Positions 29,646-37,996 of a stretch of 64,000 nucleotides of DNA are shown here, in pieces. The stretch is from Lachnospiraceae bacterium AB2028 (GTDB lineage Bacteria; Bacillota; Clostridia; Lachnospirales; Lachnospiraceae): the NCBI GenBank assembly GCA_000621425.1, contig JHYJ01000006.1, positions 279,393 through 343,392 of the forward strand, read 5' to 3'. Under the pieces are notes generated by a model, which worked only from the letters and a program-made list of their open reading frames with translations, ran no database searches and was not told the DNA's origin. The position numbers and the translations under genes were made by a program. The number at the start of each line of letters is the position of its first letter. Position 1 is the stretch's first letter.

Positions 29646-32428
29646 CTTGTTTCTCCATCTGCCGCGGTTTCAGTTTCGTCATTTCCAATAGCGTTTTGGT
29701 CTTGTGTATTGTTTGTTTTTTTTCTGGAGCTTAGGAAGATTGCTAAAAATATTATTATGGCGACCGTGCTGATTACACTGCCGGCGAATGCATAAGGTGG
29801 CTCATACTCGAAGACGATTTCATGCTGCCCCGGAGATAGGGCGAGGGTGCAGAAAGTGTCATCCACTGTCACATAAATCTTGCTGGGAATGCCATCCACA
29901 TATGCGTGCCACCCTTTGTCATAAGGGATGGTAGTGAATAGAAGAGGCTTGTCCTCTGTGGCGGTGACAATTCCTTTTATATAGGTATCGCTATATGAAT
30001 CTACCTGCATGGTGCCAGTGGATAAAATGTTATATGCTTCCGTGAGAACCTGGTCATCATAGTATGCGAATCTTATAGCACTTACGGCATAGGATCTGTA
30101 ACCATTGGTATTAACATAGAATGTCTGATATAAGCGATCCTCCGGTTCATCGTGTTTTTTTTGTGTATTGCTCTCAGCTCCGGCAGCGGTTTTATTTGCT
30201 TCAAATATGGCCCCGCTTGCGATGGTGGGTTCACATTCGAAACCGATTCTGTTATTTCGCATGATGTAGGGTGCAGGTGAATTGAAATAGGTCCCGTTTA
30301 ATGTATTACAATAAACGTAAGGCGTTTTATTGCCGGAAACCGGAATGGAATAGGTAATCCAGCCCATATTGATACTGTCTGTCATCATATCAAATGCGGT
30401 GTCCTCGCCTAACTCATATACATGTGTATTAAAGGTTTCCAATTCTATGACGTCATCAGGAATACTTTCATAGACTGTGACTTCGTGCCCAATCATACTA
30501 CTCAGTAGGTTGTTAGTGTTGGTAAAGGGGTCGTCATATGATTCGTAGTAGGCAATATCAGGGCTTACCATATACGCAATAGGCAGTGCTCTTTCGTTGG
30601 TGGTGACTGATGCGTGAGTACCATCTGATGCATCAGGAATGTCGATGATATATTTGACAGAAAAGAGCATATCCATCGGTGCCGTGCCACTGATGTCATA
30701 AAGCATATGGTAAGAGTTTCCTATTCCGAGGTTGGAAAAAACATAACGCTGTTGGGTGTCCTCGAAGGAGGCGAATGATGTGAGGGTGTTTATGCCGAAG
30801 AGCGATGCTCCGTTGAAACATTTCTCACCGTTTACCCTTACCCTGTAGAAACTTTTATCATCAGTGTGCAGTTTATTTACGGCAGAAGATTCTTCACTAT
30901 ACCAAAATTTGAAATCTTCTGCTTTTAAGCGGGGACCGTTATCAGCAGAACTTCCGGCAAATGATCTGAGGGAAATCGTGCTGCTGATGAGTAGTTCCAA
31001 TGCAAGTAGTGCCAGTGCGGCGAAGGGGAGGTACTTCAAACATCTGTCTTGGATTTTGCCGGTGTTTTTTGTCTGATGCAGGCCTATGTAGATTATTCCC
31101 CAGAGGAACATGAATACAGCATTTACTACAAGGTAAGTATCGGAAACAGGTGCAATTCCGGTTATGTCATTGAATATCACGAGAAATGCATAGACCAAAA
31201 GAAGACATCCGATCATTATCCACAGAGTTTTATTTGTTATCTTTTTCTTTTCACTCCATACTTTTGCGGCCATGGAAATAAGCATAAATACAATGCATGG
31301 AGAAAAACGGAATGAATAGTGGTTGGGATTATCAAAAGCATGCAGGGCTGCATATATAGGCATGATTATAGTTCCGCAGAAATAAAAGACCAATAGTATT
31401 GCGGTACAAACTTTTCTTAAGAAGGAAATGCTGTCGGTAAAAAAGTAAAAGGGGCTTAAAAGAAGTATAGGTAATCCACAATAAATATAGGGCGTTGAAC
31501 TATACAGGCCCTGTGCACCGCAGGCATAGAGGGCACTGAAAATGTCGGGAATGGATGCGGAAAGCGTGATGAAAGAATCGGATGCTCCCTTTAAGTGGTT
31601 TAGCAGGAAAAAAGCTGTTGGAACCAAGAGTGCTGCACATAATGCGCTGGCTAAGACTACTGCGGAAAAAAAGGCGACAGTTTTCTTTATCATGTTCACA
31701 ATGTGTTTTTTTACGTCGGCCTGATTGTCTGACCAGTCTTCGGCACAAATCGTGAATGCGACAAAGCTAAGCGCGGAGAAAATGCCGATGATATAGCCCA
31801 TGTAAAAATTTGTTATGAACAGGTAGGTGTAGCAAAGGGTAAGGCTGAGAAAACATCTCTTAGTAGGTTTATGTACAAATTTTGTTAATACAGTTATTAA
31901 AATGGGTAGAACGTATAGGCTGTCGGCCCACATGCAATGCATACTCATGACTACTGCCCAAGAGCAGAAGGTATAACACAGTGCAAAGAAAATCGAAGAA
32001 AGCCGCTTGGTTTTTAATACATTTTCCGAATAATATGAAAAAGATGCTGCGGCAAGCCCGGCTTTTAATGTCGCTATAATATGGGTTATGGTGATTATTG
32101 ATGCAAAGGGGACCAGATAAAGGAGGTTAAAGGGGCTAAGCGTGTAATATACATATGTAAGAACAGAACCGGATCCCCCATAAAGCGAAAATGAATACCA
32201 GAAATCCTGATCGCCCTTAAGAACCCTCATAAAAGATTCGATGAAAGCGATGTACTGATCAAAGTTGTCGCCCCGGCATATGCTGCCACCACCGGGAAAA
32301 AGAAAATCGTTTATTGCGAGCAGGATTGCAAAAAGAATGCTGCCGATAAAAAAAGAAGACAAAGGGGTTAACATTCTGGAATAATCCTGTTTTTTATTTT
32401 CGGACGGGATGGTCGTATTATCTGTCAT
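29642..32428 (-). CDS. YfhO-family membrane protein (first of three)
   Basis: A 928-residue YfhO paralogue, first in the operon. AAGGAGA just upstream of the ATG at 32428 decides the start over the open extension to 32488. It shows RGDNFDQYIAF in the first loop, FNLLYLVPF, about a dozen membrane helices, PYDKGWHAYVDG near residue 845 and a last helix followed by a charged tail. It is more diverged than the other two, so the cluster arose by at least two duplications. It is driven by the minus-strand promoter at 32471-32499. Confidence 0.88.
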   Translation of the reverse strand: MTDNTTIPSENKKQDYSRMLTPLSSFFIGSILFAILLAINDFLFPGGGSICRGDNFDQYIAFIESFMRVLKGDQDFWYSFSLYGGSGSVLTYVYYTLSPFNLLYLVPFASIITITHIIATLKAGLAAASFSYYSENVLKTKRLSSIFFALCYTFCSWAVVMSMHCMWADSLYVLPILITVLTKFVHKPTKRCFLSLTLCYTYLFITNFYMGYIIGIFSALSFVAFTICAEDWSDNQADVKKHIVNMIKKTVAFFSAVVLASALCAALLVPTAFFLLNHLKGASDSFITLSASIPDIFSALYACGAQGLYSSTPYIYCGLPILLLSPFYFFTDSISFLRKVCTAILLVFYFCGTIIMPIYAALHAFDNPNHYSFRFSPCIVFMLISMAAKVWSEKKKITNKTLWIMIGCLLLVYAFLVIFNDITGIAPVSDTYLVVNAVFMFLWGIIYIGLHQTKNTGKIQDRCLKYLPFAALALLALELLISSTISLRSFAGSSADNGPRLKAEDFKFWYSEESSAVNKLHTDDKSFYRVRVNGEKCFNGASLFGINTLTSFASFEDTQQRYVFSNLGIGNSYHMLYDISGTAPMDMLFSVKYIIDIPDASDGTHASVTTNERALPIAYMVSPDIAYYESYDDPFTNTNNLLSSMIGHEVTVYESIPDDVIELETFNTHVYELGEDTAFDMMTDSINMGWITYSIPVSGNKTPYVYCNTLNGTYFNSPAPYIMRNNRIGFECEPTIASGAIFEANKTAAGAESNTQKKHDEPEDRLYQTFYVNTNGYRSYAVSAIRFAYYDDQVLTEAYNILSTGTMQVDSYSDTYIKGIVTATEDKPLLFTTIPYDKGWHAYVDGIPSKIYVTVDDTFCTLALSPGQHEIVFEYEPPYAFAGSVISTVAIIIFLAIFLSSRKKTNNTQDQNAIGNDETETAADGETR

Positions 32429-32470
32429 GTTGTTTCTCCTTAGGTTGATAAACATAGTATTGCAAAGGAA

Positions 32471-32499
32471 ATTATATAACATGTACATTAAAATAACAA
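32471..32499 (-). promoter_or_regulatory. sigma-A promoter of the YfhO operon
   Basis: Read on the minus strand: TTGTTA, 17 bases, TATAAT. It gives a leader of about 36 bases before the ATG at 32428. It stands back to back with the pilT promoter. Confidence 0.78.
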
Positions 32500-32534
32500 T
32501 TTAATAAAACAGAGCGTCATTGGATAATTATTAC

Positions 32535-32564
32535 TTTACAGAATGGACGGGTTTTTGATATAAT
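32535..32564 (+). promoter_or_regulatory. sigma-A promoter of pilT
   Basis: TTTACA (32535-32540), 18 bases, TATAAT (32559-32564). A transcript would start near 32571 and carry a leader of about 115 bases. Confidence 0.72.
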
Positions 32565-32685
32565 TCCATTGTTGTTTGAATGCACGGGCAAATTGTGCAG
32601 TGTGTATGGGGTTTATTTTGGACTCAATTATAGCAAAAAAATAAAAAGATCTTTTAAGTAAAAGATCGGGAGAGAGGGCAAAAGA

Positions 32686-33747
32686 ATGTCGATCAAAGTT
32701 AGTGATGTGTTGCTGGTTGCAAAGCAGGCAAAAGCTTCCGATGTACACCTTACGGTGCAGCTTCCACCGATGATGCGTGTTAACGGTCATCTGGTAAGGA
32801 TGGAACAGTTTCCGGTACTTACTCCGGATGACACACTGGAGCTGATGCTTTCCATTACGAATGACCACCAGAGAGAAATCTTCAACAGCAAGGGTGAGCT
32901 GGATATGTCATTTGCGGTAGATCCTATAGGAAGATACCGAGTTAATGCTTTCAGACAGAGAGGTTCTGTTGCGCTGGCACTCAGAACCGTTAATACCGTA
33001 GTACCCAGCCCTGAACAGTTGGGTCTGCCTCAGGCTTTCGTAGATCTCTATACCAGAAAGAGAGGTCTTATCCTGGTTACAGGTCCTACCGGTTCCGGTA
33101 AGTCCACATCACTTGCTTCTGTTATCAATATGGTAAACGAGCACAGAGATGCGCATATCATTACACTGGAGGATCCTATCGAGTATCTGCATCTTCACAA
33201 GACTTCGATGGTTAATCAGCGTGAGATCGGCTTTGACTCAATGACATATGCAAATGCTCTGAGAGCTGCACTCCGTGAAGACCCTGACGTTATCCTCGTC
33301 GGTGAGATGCGTGACTTCGAGACTATCTCAGTTGCTATCACTGCAGCCGAGACCGGACACTTAGTGCTTTCAACATTGCATACCATCGGAGCTGCATCAA
33401 CCGTTGACCGTATCATCGACGTATTCCCGCCTCACCAGCAGCAGCAGATCAGAGTACAGCTGGCAAACGTTTTGGAAGCTGTTATTTCACAGCAGCTCAT
33501 TCCTACTGCTGATGGACAGGGACGTGCCGCGGCGTTCGAGGTTATGATTGCTAACTCAGCAGTGCGCGCTCTTATCCGTGAAGGTAAGTCGCATCAGTTG
33601 CTGTCCGTAATGCAGACCAACAGAAAGCTGGGTATGATCGCTATGGATGAGGCTATCACGGCACTCTTCCAGGAGGGTAAGATTACCAGAGATATGGCTA
33701 TACAGTATGCCGTTGATCCTGATGGAATGGCTCAGAAGTTGAGATAA
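32686..33747 (+). CDS. pilT: type IV pilus retraction ATPase
   Basis: PilT is the hexameric ATPase that depolymerises pili and powers twitching. The protein has 353 residues. It has the ASDVHLTV N-terminal signature, Walker A GPTGSGKST at 133-141, the Asp box DPIEYLH, Walker B with DPDVILVGEMRD, and the HTIGAASTVDRIIDVFP segment typical of PilT. GGGAGAGAGGGC stands before the ATG. It is the first gene of the pilus locus and is closed by its own terminator, so it is probably transcribed apart from pilB. Confidence 0.96.
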   Translation: MSIKVSDVLLVAKQAKASDVHLTVQLPPMMRVNGHLVRMEQFPVLTPDDTLELMLSITNDHQREIFNSKGELDMSFAVDPIGRYRVNAFRQRGSVALALRTVNTVVPSPEQLGLPQAFVDLYTRKRGLILVTGPTGSGKSTSLASVINMVNEHRDAHIITLEDPIEYLHLHKTSMVNQREIGFDSMTYANALRAALREDPDVILVGEMRDFETISVAITAAETGHLVLSTLHTIGAASTVDRIIDVFPPHQQQQIRVQLANVLEAVISQQLIPTADGQGRAAAFEVMIANSAVRALIREGKSHQLLSVMQTNRKLGMIAMDEAITALFQEGKITRDMAIQYAVDPDGMAQKLR

Positions 33748-33763
33748 CCTTATAAAAAGAATT

Positions 33764-33805
33764 ACGGCCGGACGATGGGAAGAACCTTAGTCCGGTCGTT
33801 TTTTT
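33764..33805 (+). terminator. terminator between pilT and pilB
   Basis: The stem ACGGCCGGAC/GTCCGGTCGT (one mismatch) is followed by T7. It separates retraction from assembly ATPase expression, or weakens read-through. Confidence 0.85.
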
Positions 33806-33969
33806 ACGATTTTTGCAATTATTAAAAAAAATGGAAATTTGATATTCCATTTTTGTTTGTTTTGTGTAATAATTTATGGCAGTGTGGGGAATGGGGGTAT
33901 TCTGTGTCTTCGGAACAGTTCATCGTGTTTCCCGATATGTTCAGGCAATTTCAGGAGGAATAAAGAGAA

Positions 33970-35709
33970 ATGGCTATTTTTGGTCAGAAAAAACGACTTG
34001 GTGACCAGCTGGTTGAAGCAGGGCTTCTGTCCCCGGAACAGTTGGAAAACGCTCTTTTGGAGCAGAAGAACACTCATATGAAATTGGGTGAGACCATTAT
34101 GGCGATGGGACTCATTTCCGATGCTAATTTTGCAAAGTTCATGAGTGAAACACAGGGGTATGAGCTTGCAACGGATGACGATCTGAAGGAAGCAGATCCG
34201 CAGGCTATTGCAGCGATTGGTGATGATCTGATAAGAAAACACGAGGTTATCCCTTTTGCATTTGAGAGCATTACCGAACTTAAGGTGGCAATGTCAGATC
34301 CTATGAACCTTGCCATACTGGATGATTTGGAGATGGTGTCCGGTATGACGATCATTCCCTGCTATGCCCCTCAGAAGATGATAAGCGTATATCTGGGCAA
34401 GAGATACGGCAGACAGGAAAGTAGTGATGCAGCTGCCCAGTTCGAGGCTGAACATGCTGATGAGTTCAAGGAAGAGGCGAAAGAGGAAGATGATACCGTA
34501 GGAGAGTCTCCTATCGTTAAAATTGTGCGAGCAATGATACAACAGGCTGTTCGCGAAGGAGCTTCCGATATACACATCGAACCTTTGGAGCATGGGCTTA
34601 GGGTAAGAAACCGTGTTGATGGTATGCTACAGGAAGATGCGCAGTATTCTTCAACGATGCTTGCAGCTATGACCGCACGTATCAAGATAATATCCGGTTT
34701 GGATATTTCAGAGAAGAGAAAGCCTCAGGATGGACGTCTTACATATGTGGTTGACGGCGTTGAATTCGATGTCCGTGTTTCTATTCTTCCTACTGTATAT
34801 GGTGAGAAGACTGTTATGCGACTTACCAAGAAACAGGGACTTACCCAGGAGAAGAAGTACCTTGGTCTTTATCCTGATGACGAGATGAAACTTGATGGTA
34901 TCATGAATAACCCTCACGGTATCATACTTGTTACCGGTCCTACAGGTTCCGGAAAGTCTACTACCTGCTATACTGTATTAAATGAGTTGAACAAGCCTGA
35001 TGTTAATATAATAACGGTCGAGGATCCTGTGGAAGCAAATATCGCGGGCATCAACCAGGTTCAGGTTAATGTAAAGGCAGGACTTACTTTTGCATCAGCT
35101 CTCAGATCCATTCTCCGTCAGGACCCGGATATCATAATGATCGGTGAGATTCGAGACGGTGAGACTGCACAGATTGCCGTACAGGCATCCATCACAGGTC
35201 ACCTTGTTATATCTACACTGCATACCAACTCTACATCAGCATCAATTACCCGTCTTATTGATATGGGCGTTGAGCCGTATATGATCGGCGATGCAGTGGT
35301 TGGTATCATTGCGCAGCGACTTGTAAGAAGACTCTGCAATGAATGTAAGGTGTCACATATTGCAACTCCGCAGGAATTGATACTTCTGGGTAGGGAACCT
35401 GGTGAACAGATTCAGGTATATGAGCCTGTGGGATGTGAGAAGTGTGGTAACGGTTATAAGGGCAGAAAGGCTATATATGAGATAATGCCTATATCTGCTG
35501 CTATCCGAAGGATTCTTCACGAAACTGTTACGGCAGAGGAGATTGAGAATGCTGCGATAAGTGAGGGAATGAATACGCTTCGCATGTCAGGTGCCAGAAA
35601 TGTTATAGAGGGTACTACGTCTATTGCAGAAATGGTACGTGTGGCATATGATATGGATGCACAGACTGAGGCGAATAAGACTTCGGAAGAAGAAGAGTCA
35701 GCAGAATAA
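33970..35709 (+). CDS. pilB: type IV pilus assembly ATPase
   Basis: PilB is the extension ATPase of type IV pili. The protein has 579 residues. The N-terminal domain is MshEN-like: RLGDQLVEAGLLSPEQL and a second KLGETIMAMGLI repeat match the 24-residue cyclic-di-GMP-binding pattern R-L-G-x2-L-x3-G. Walker A GPTGSGKST is at 323-331, and VGEIRD and the Asp box VEDPVE follow. Two CxxC pairs (CNEC near 457 and CEKC near 495) form the zinc knuckle of the family. The ATG follows AGGAGG. Cyclic-di-GMP control is inferred from the motif. Confidence 0.95.
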   Translation: MAIFGQKKRLGDQLVEAGLLSPEQLENALLEQKNTHMKLGETIMAMGLISDANFAKFMSETQGYELATDDDLKEADPQAIAAIGDDLIRKHEVIPFAFESITELKVAMSDPMNLAILDDLEMVSGMTIIPCYAPQKMISVYLGKRYGRQESSDAAAQFEAEHADEFKEEAKEEDDTVGESPIVKIVRAMIQQAVREGASDIHIEPLEHGLRVRNRVDGMLQEDAQYSSTMLAAMTARIKIISGLDISEKRKPQDGRLTYVVDGVEFDVRVSILPTVYGEKTVMRLTKKQGLTQEKKYLGLYPDDEMKLDGIMNNPHGIILVTGPTGSGKSTTCYTVLNELNKPDVNIITVEDPVEANIAGINQVQVNVKAGLTFASALRSILRQDPDIIMIGEIRDGETAQIAVQASITGHLVISTLHTNSTSASITRLIDMGVEPYMIGDAVVGIIAQRLVRRLCNECKVSHIATPQELILLGREPGEQIQVYEPVGCEKCGNGYKGRKAIYEIMPISAAIRRILHETVTAEEIENAAISEGMNTLRMSGARNVIEGTTSIAEMVRVAYDMDAQTEANKTSEEEESAE

Positions 35710-35811
35710 AGTTAAAGTAAATTTCGGAGATTGATCCGAGGAATGTGAAATTTTCCGAATGATATGGAATGTCAGTTCGGAACAAATAAAAGAAAAGGTG
35801 GGAAATAGCTT

Positions 35812-37020
35812 ATGGCAACGTATCAGTATCAGGTCATCACTGCAGCCGGGAAGGAAAAGAAGGGCACACTGGAGGCTAAGTCTAGGGATGCAGCAATGTC
35901 CATGCTTAAGAATGACAAAAACATTGTCGTTAAGTGTGAGGAGTCGCTTGGAGGAAATGCCTTAGGGTTCCTTCATAAAGCGAAAAAAGTAACATATAGG
36001 GATCTGGCTCTTTTCTGTCATCAGTTTTCATCGATCAATAAAGCCGGCGTTAGCGTTGTTGAAGCTTTCGGGATGTTGACTGATCAGACGGAAAATGTTG
36101 CGCTTCAGGATGCTATAAATGCTGTTCATACAGACATTGCAAAGGGTGAGACTCTTGCGAAGTCCATGAAACGTCAGGGGGGCGTTTTTCCGGAAATGCT
36201 CTGTAACATGGTTGAAGCCGGTGAAGCATCAGGTTCGCTGGATAAGTCTTTTGACAGAATGTCAATTCAGTTTGAAAAGGATGCGGCGCTAACCCAGGCG
36301 GTTAAGAAGGCGGTTACGTATCCTATAGTACTTATCATAGTTATGATCGGTGTTTTGGTTGCGATGATGGTATTCGTTGTGCCGACCTTCATGAACATGT
36401 TCGCAGATTTGGATGTTGAGATGCCTGCGTCTACTATGGTGCTTGTACATATAAGCGATTTTATGGTGGCATGGTGGTGGCTGCTTTTGATAATTACGGT
36501 TGCTATTATATTTGGATGGAAAGCATATTCAGCCACAGATTCAGGAAAGGAAGTTACCAGTGCGCTTGCACTCAAGATTCCTGTTTTAGGACCAATCAAG
36601 ACGAAGAGCGCCTGCGCAAGGCTTGGGCGTACACTTTGTACTCTTCTTGCGGCAGGTGTTCCAATGGTTGATGCAATAGATATAACCGGAAGATCGATGG
36701 AAAACCTGTTGTATAAGAGAGCAATGAAGGAAGCCAAGGAACAGGTTCTTCGTGGTGTTCCGCTTTCAAGACCGCTTCAGACTTGTGGCCTGTTCCCACC
36801 TATGGTAGTTCATATGGTTGCAATCGGAGAGGAGACAGGTAACATAGAGTCCATGCTTGAAAATGTGGCTGACTACTATGAGGAAGATGTTCAGCTTGCG
36901 ACAGAACAGATGATGACGCTTCTTGAGCCGGCTATAATTATTGTAATGGCGGTAGTTGTAGGCTACATGGCTGTCGCTATTTTCTCACCTATGTTCACTC
37001 TTTACGACGCACTTTCGTAA
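35812..37020 (+). CDS. pilC: type IV pilus inner-membrane platform protein
   Basis: PilC is the GspF-like platform protein that couples the ATPases to pilin insertion. It has 402 residues with two duplicated GspF domains (about 70-190 and 270-395), each with the PEMLCNMVEAGEASG / PPMVVHMVAIGEETG pattern, and three membrane segments (about 165-190, 215-235 and 370-395). AAAGGTGGG precedes the ATG. It lies between pilB and pilD in the usual order, and a strong hairpin follows directly. Confidence 0.95.
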   Translation: MATYQYQVITAAGKEKKGTLEAKSRDAAMSMLKNDKNIVVKCEESLGGNALGFLHKAKKVTYRDLALFCHQFSSINKAGVSVVEAFGMLTDQTENVALQDAINAVHTDIAKGETLAKSMKRQGGVFPEMLCNMVEAGEASGSLDKSFDRMSIQFEKDAALTQAVKKAVTYPIVLIIVMIGVLVAMMVFVVPTFMNMFADLDVEMPASTMVLVHISDFMVAWWWLLLIITVAIIFGWKAYSATDSGKEVTSALALKIPVLGPIKTKSACARLGRTLCTLLAAGVPMVDAIDITGRSMENLLYKRAMKEAKEQVLRGVPLSRPLQTCGLFPPMVVHMVAIGEETGNIESMLENVADYYEEDVQLATEQMMTLLEPAIIIVMAVVVGYMAVAIFSPMFTLYDALS

Positions 37021-37044
37021 GAACCGGAAAGATAGGACTGATTT

Positions 37045-37073
37045 ACCGCCCGCACTACGTGCGGGCGGTTTTT
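37045..37073 (+). terminator. strong hairpin terminator behind pilC
   Basis: A perfect 11-base GC-rich stem ACCGCCCGCAC/GTGCGGGCGGT with a 3-base loop and a following T-run. It sits 18 bases before the pilD start, inside the pilus locus. Confidence 0.88.
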
Positions 37074-37090
37074 GAAGAAGGATAGGGGAA

Positions 37091-37810
37091 ATGGCATTGC
37101 CTTACGTATATATATCACTTTTGGTGTTAGGAACTGTCTGCGGTATGGCTGCAGCGTGGTATTCGGGGTATCGGGTTGCGCTTGGACCGGAGGAAGAGGA
37201 AAATGATCCTGCCGAGGTTCGAAAACATTATAAATGGAAATTTAAATCAAAAGAGAGTGTAATAATACCGATATCAGCTTTTTTATGGGTTCTTCTGGGG
37301 TGTGTTCTTCTGAAGGATGGCTTGACCAATGAAAAAATAATTTTGCTTGTGCTGTTTGCACCTGCTACGACTATGCTGGTGGGACTTTCGTATGTTGATA
37401 TTATGATATTTGAGATTCCGCCACTCTATGACATTCTTATTGCGGTATTGGGTGTGATAAGATTGCTAACGGATTTGAGTCATTGGTACGAGTATCTGAT
37501 AGGCGGTGTTCTTGTAAGCGGAATATTTCTTCTGATCGCGCTTTTTAGCAAAGGAAAAGCTATGGGGGGCGGTGATATAAAGCTTACTGCGGCTATGGGG
37601 CTGCTCCTTGGATGGAAAGGAATATTTTTGGTGATGGCGATAGGGTCTCTGATGGGGGCGGTAATACATGGGAGCATAATGTTGATTTCCAAAAAAGAAC
37701 ATGTGCTTGCTTTCGGCCCATATCTTGCAGCTGCAGGCGTTGTCGTTATGTGTGTGGGCGATAAGATTGTGAAAATGTATATGGATTATGTTGCAAGTAC
37801 TATGAGATAA
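37091..37810 (+). CDS. pilD: prepilin peptidase without the N-methylase domain
   Basis: A membrane aspartyl peptidase of the A24 family that removes the leader from prepilins. At 239 residues it is shorter than bifunctional PilD. The peptidase aspartates are visible as D103 in SYVDIMIFEIP and D162 in MGGGDIKLTAAMG, the GGGD box. The N-terminal cytosolic loop with two CxxC pairs, which carries the N-methyltransferase activity, is absent and replaced by an acidic loop (33-45). So pilins may stay unmethylated or be methylated by another enzyme. It has about seven membrane helices. It lies between pilC and the PilM-PilN fusion. Confidence 0.9.
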   Translation: MALPYVYISLLVLGTVCGMAAAWYSGYRVALGPEEEENDPAEVRKHYKWKFKSKESVIIPISAFLWVLLGCVLLKDGLTNEKIILLVLFAPATTMLVGLSYVDIMIFEIPPLYDILIAVLGVIRLLTDLSHWYEYLIGGVLVSGIFLLIALFSKGKAMGGGDIKLTAAMGLLLGWKGIFLVMAIGSLMGAVIHGSIMLISKKEHVLAFGPYLAAAGVVVMCVGDKIVKMYMDYVASTMR

Positions 37811-37996
37811 AAATATTACAAATTTCTTGTATTTATTATGGAAATTTATTCGGGTTTATGATATATTGATAGTCGTGGTGTTTTGTGGTGCTAAAAGTGC
37901 GCCGTTTTTCACCGGAAAATAGGATAAATCCGGTAGAGCAAGTAGCTTTTTAACCGGTTTATTAATACACAAAACAACGAAAGGGGAGCAATAAGG
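37811..37996 (+). promoter_or_regulatory. promoter and structured leader before pilM-N
   Basis: TATATT at 37862-37867 is a possible -10, with TGGAAA 17 bases upstream. Behind it a hairpin ACCGGA/TCCGGT (37911-37934) could exchange partners with AACCGGTT (37952-37959). AGGGGAGC precedes the pilM ATG. The role of the leader is unknown. Confidence 0.4.
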
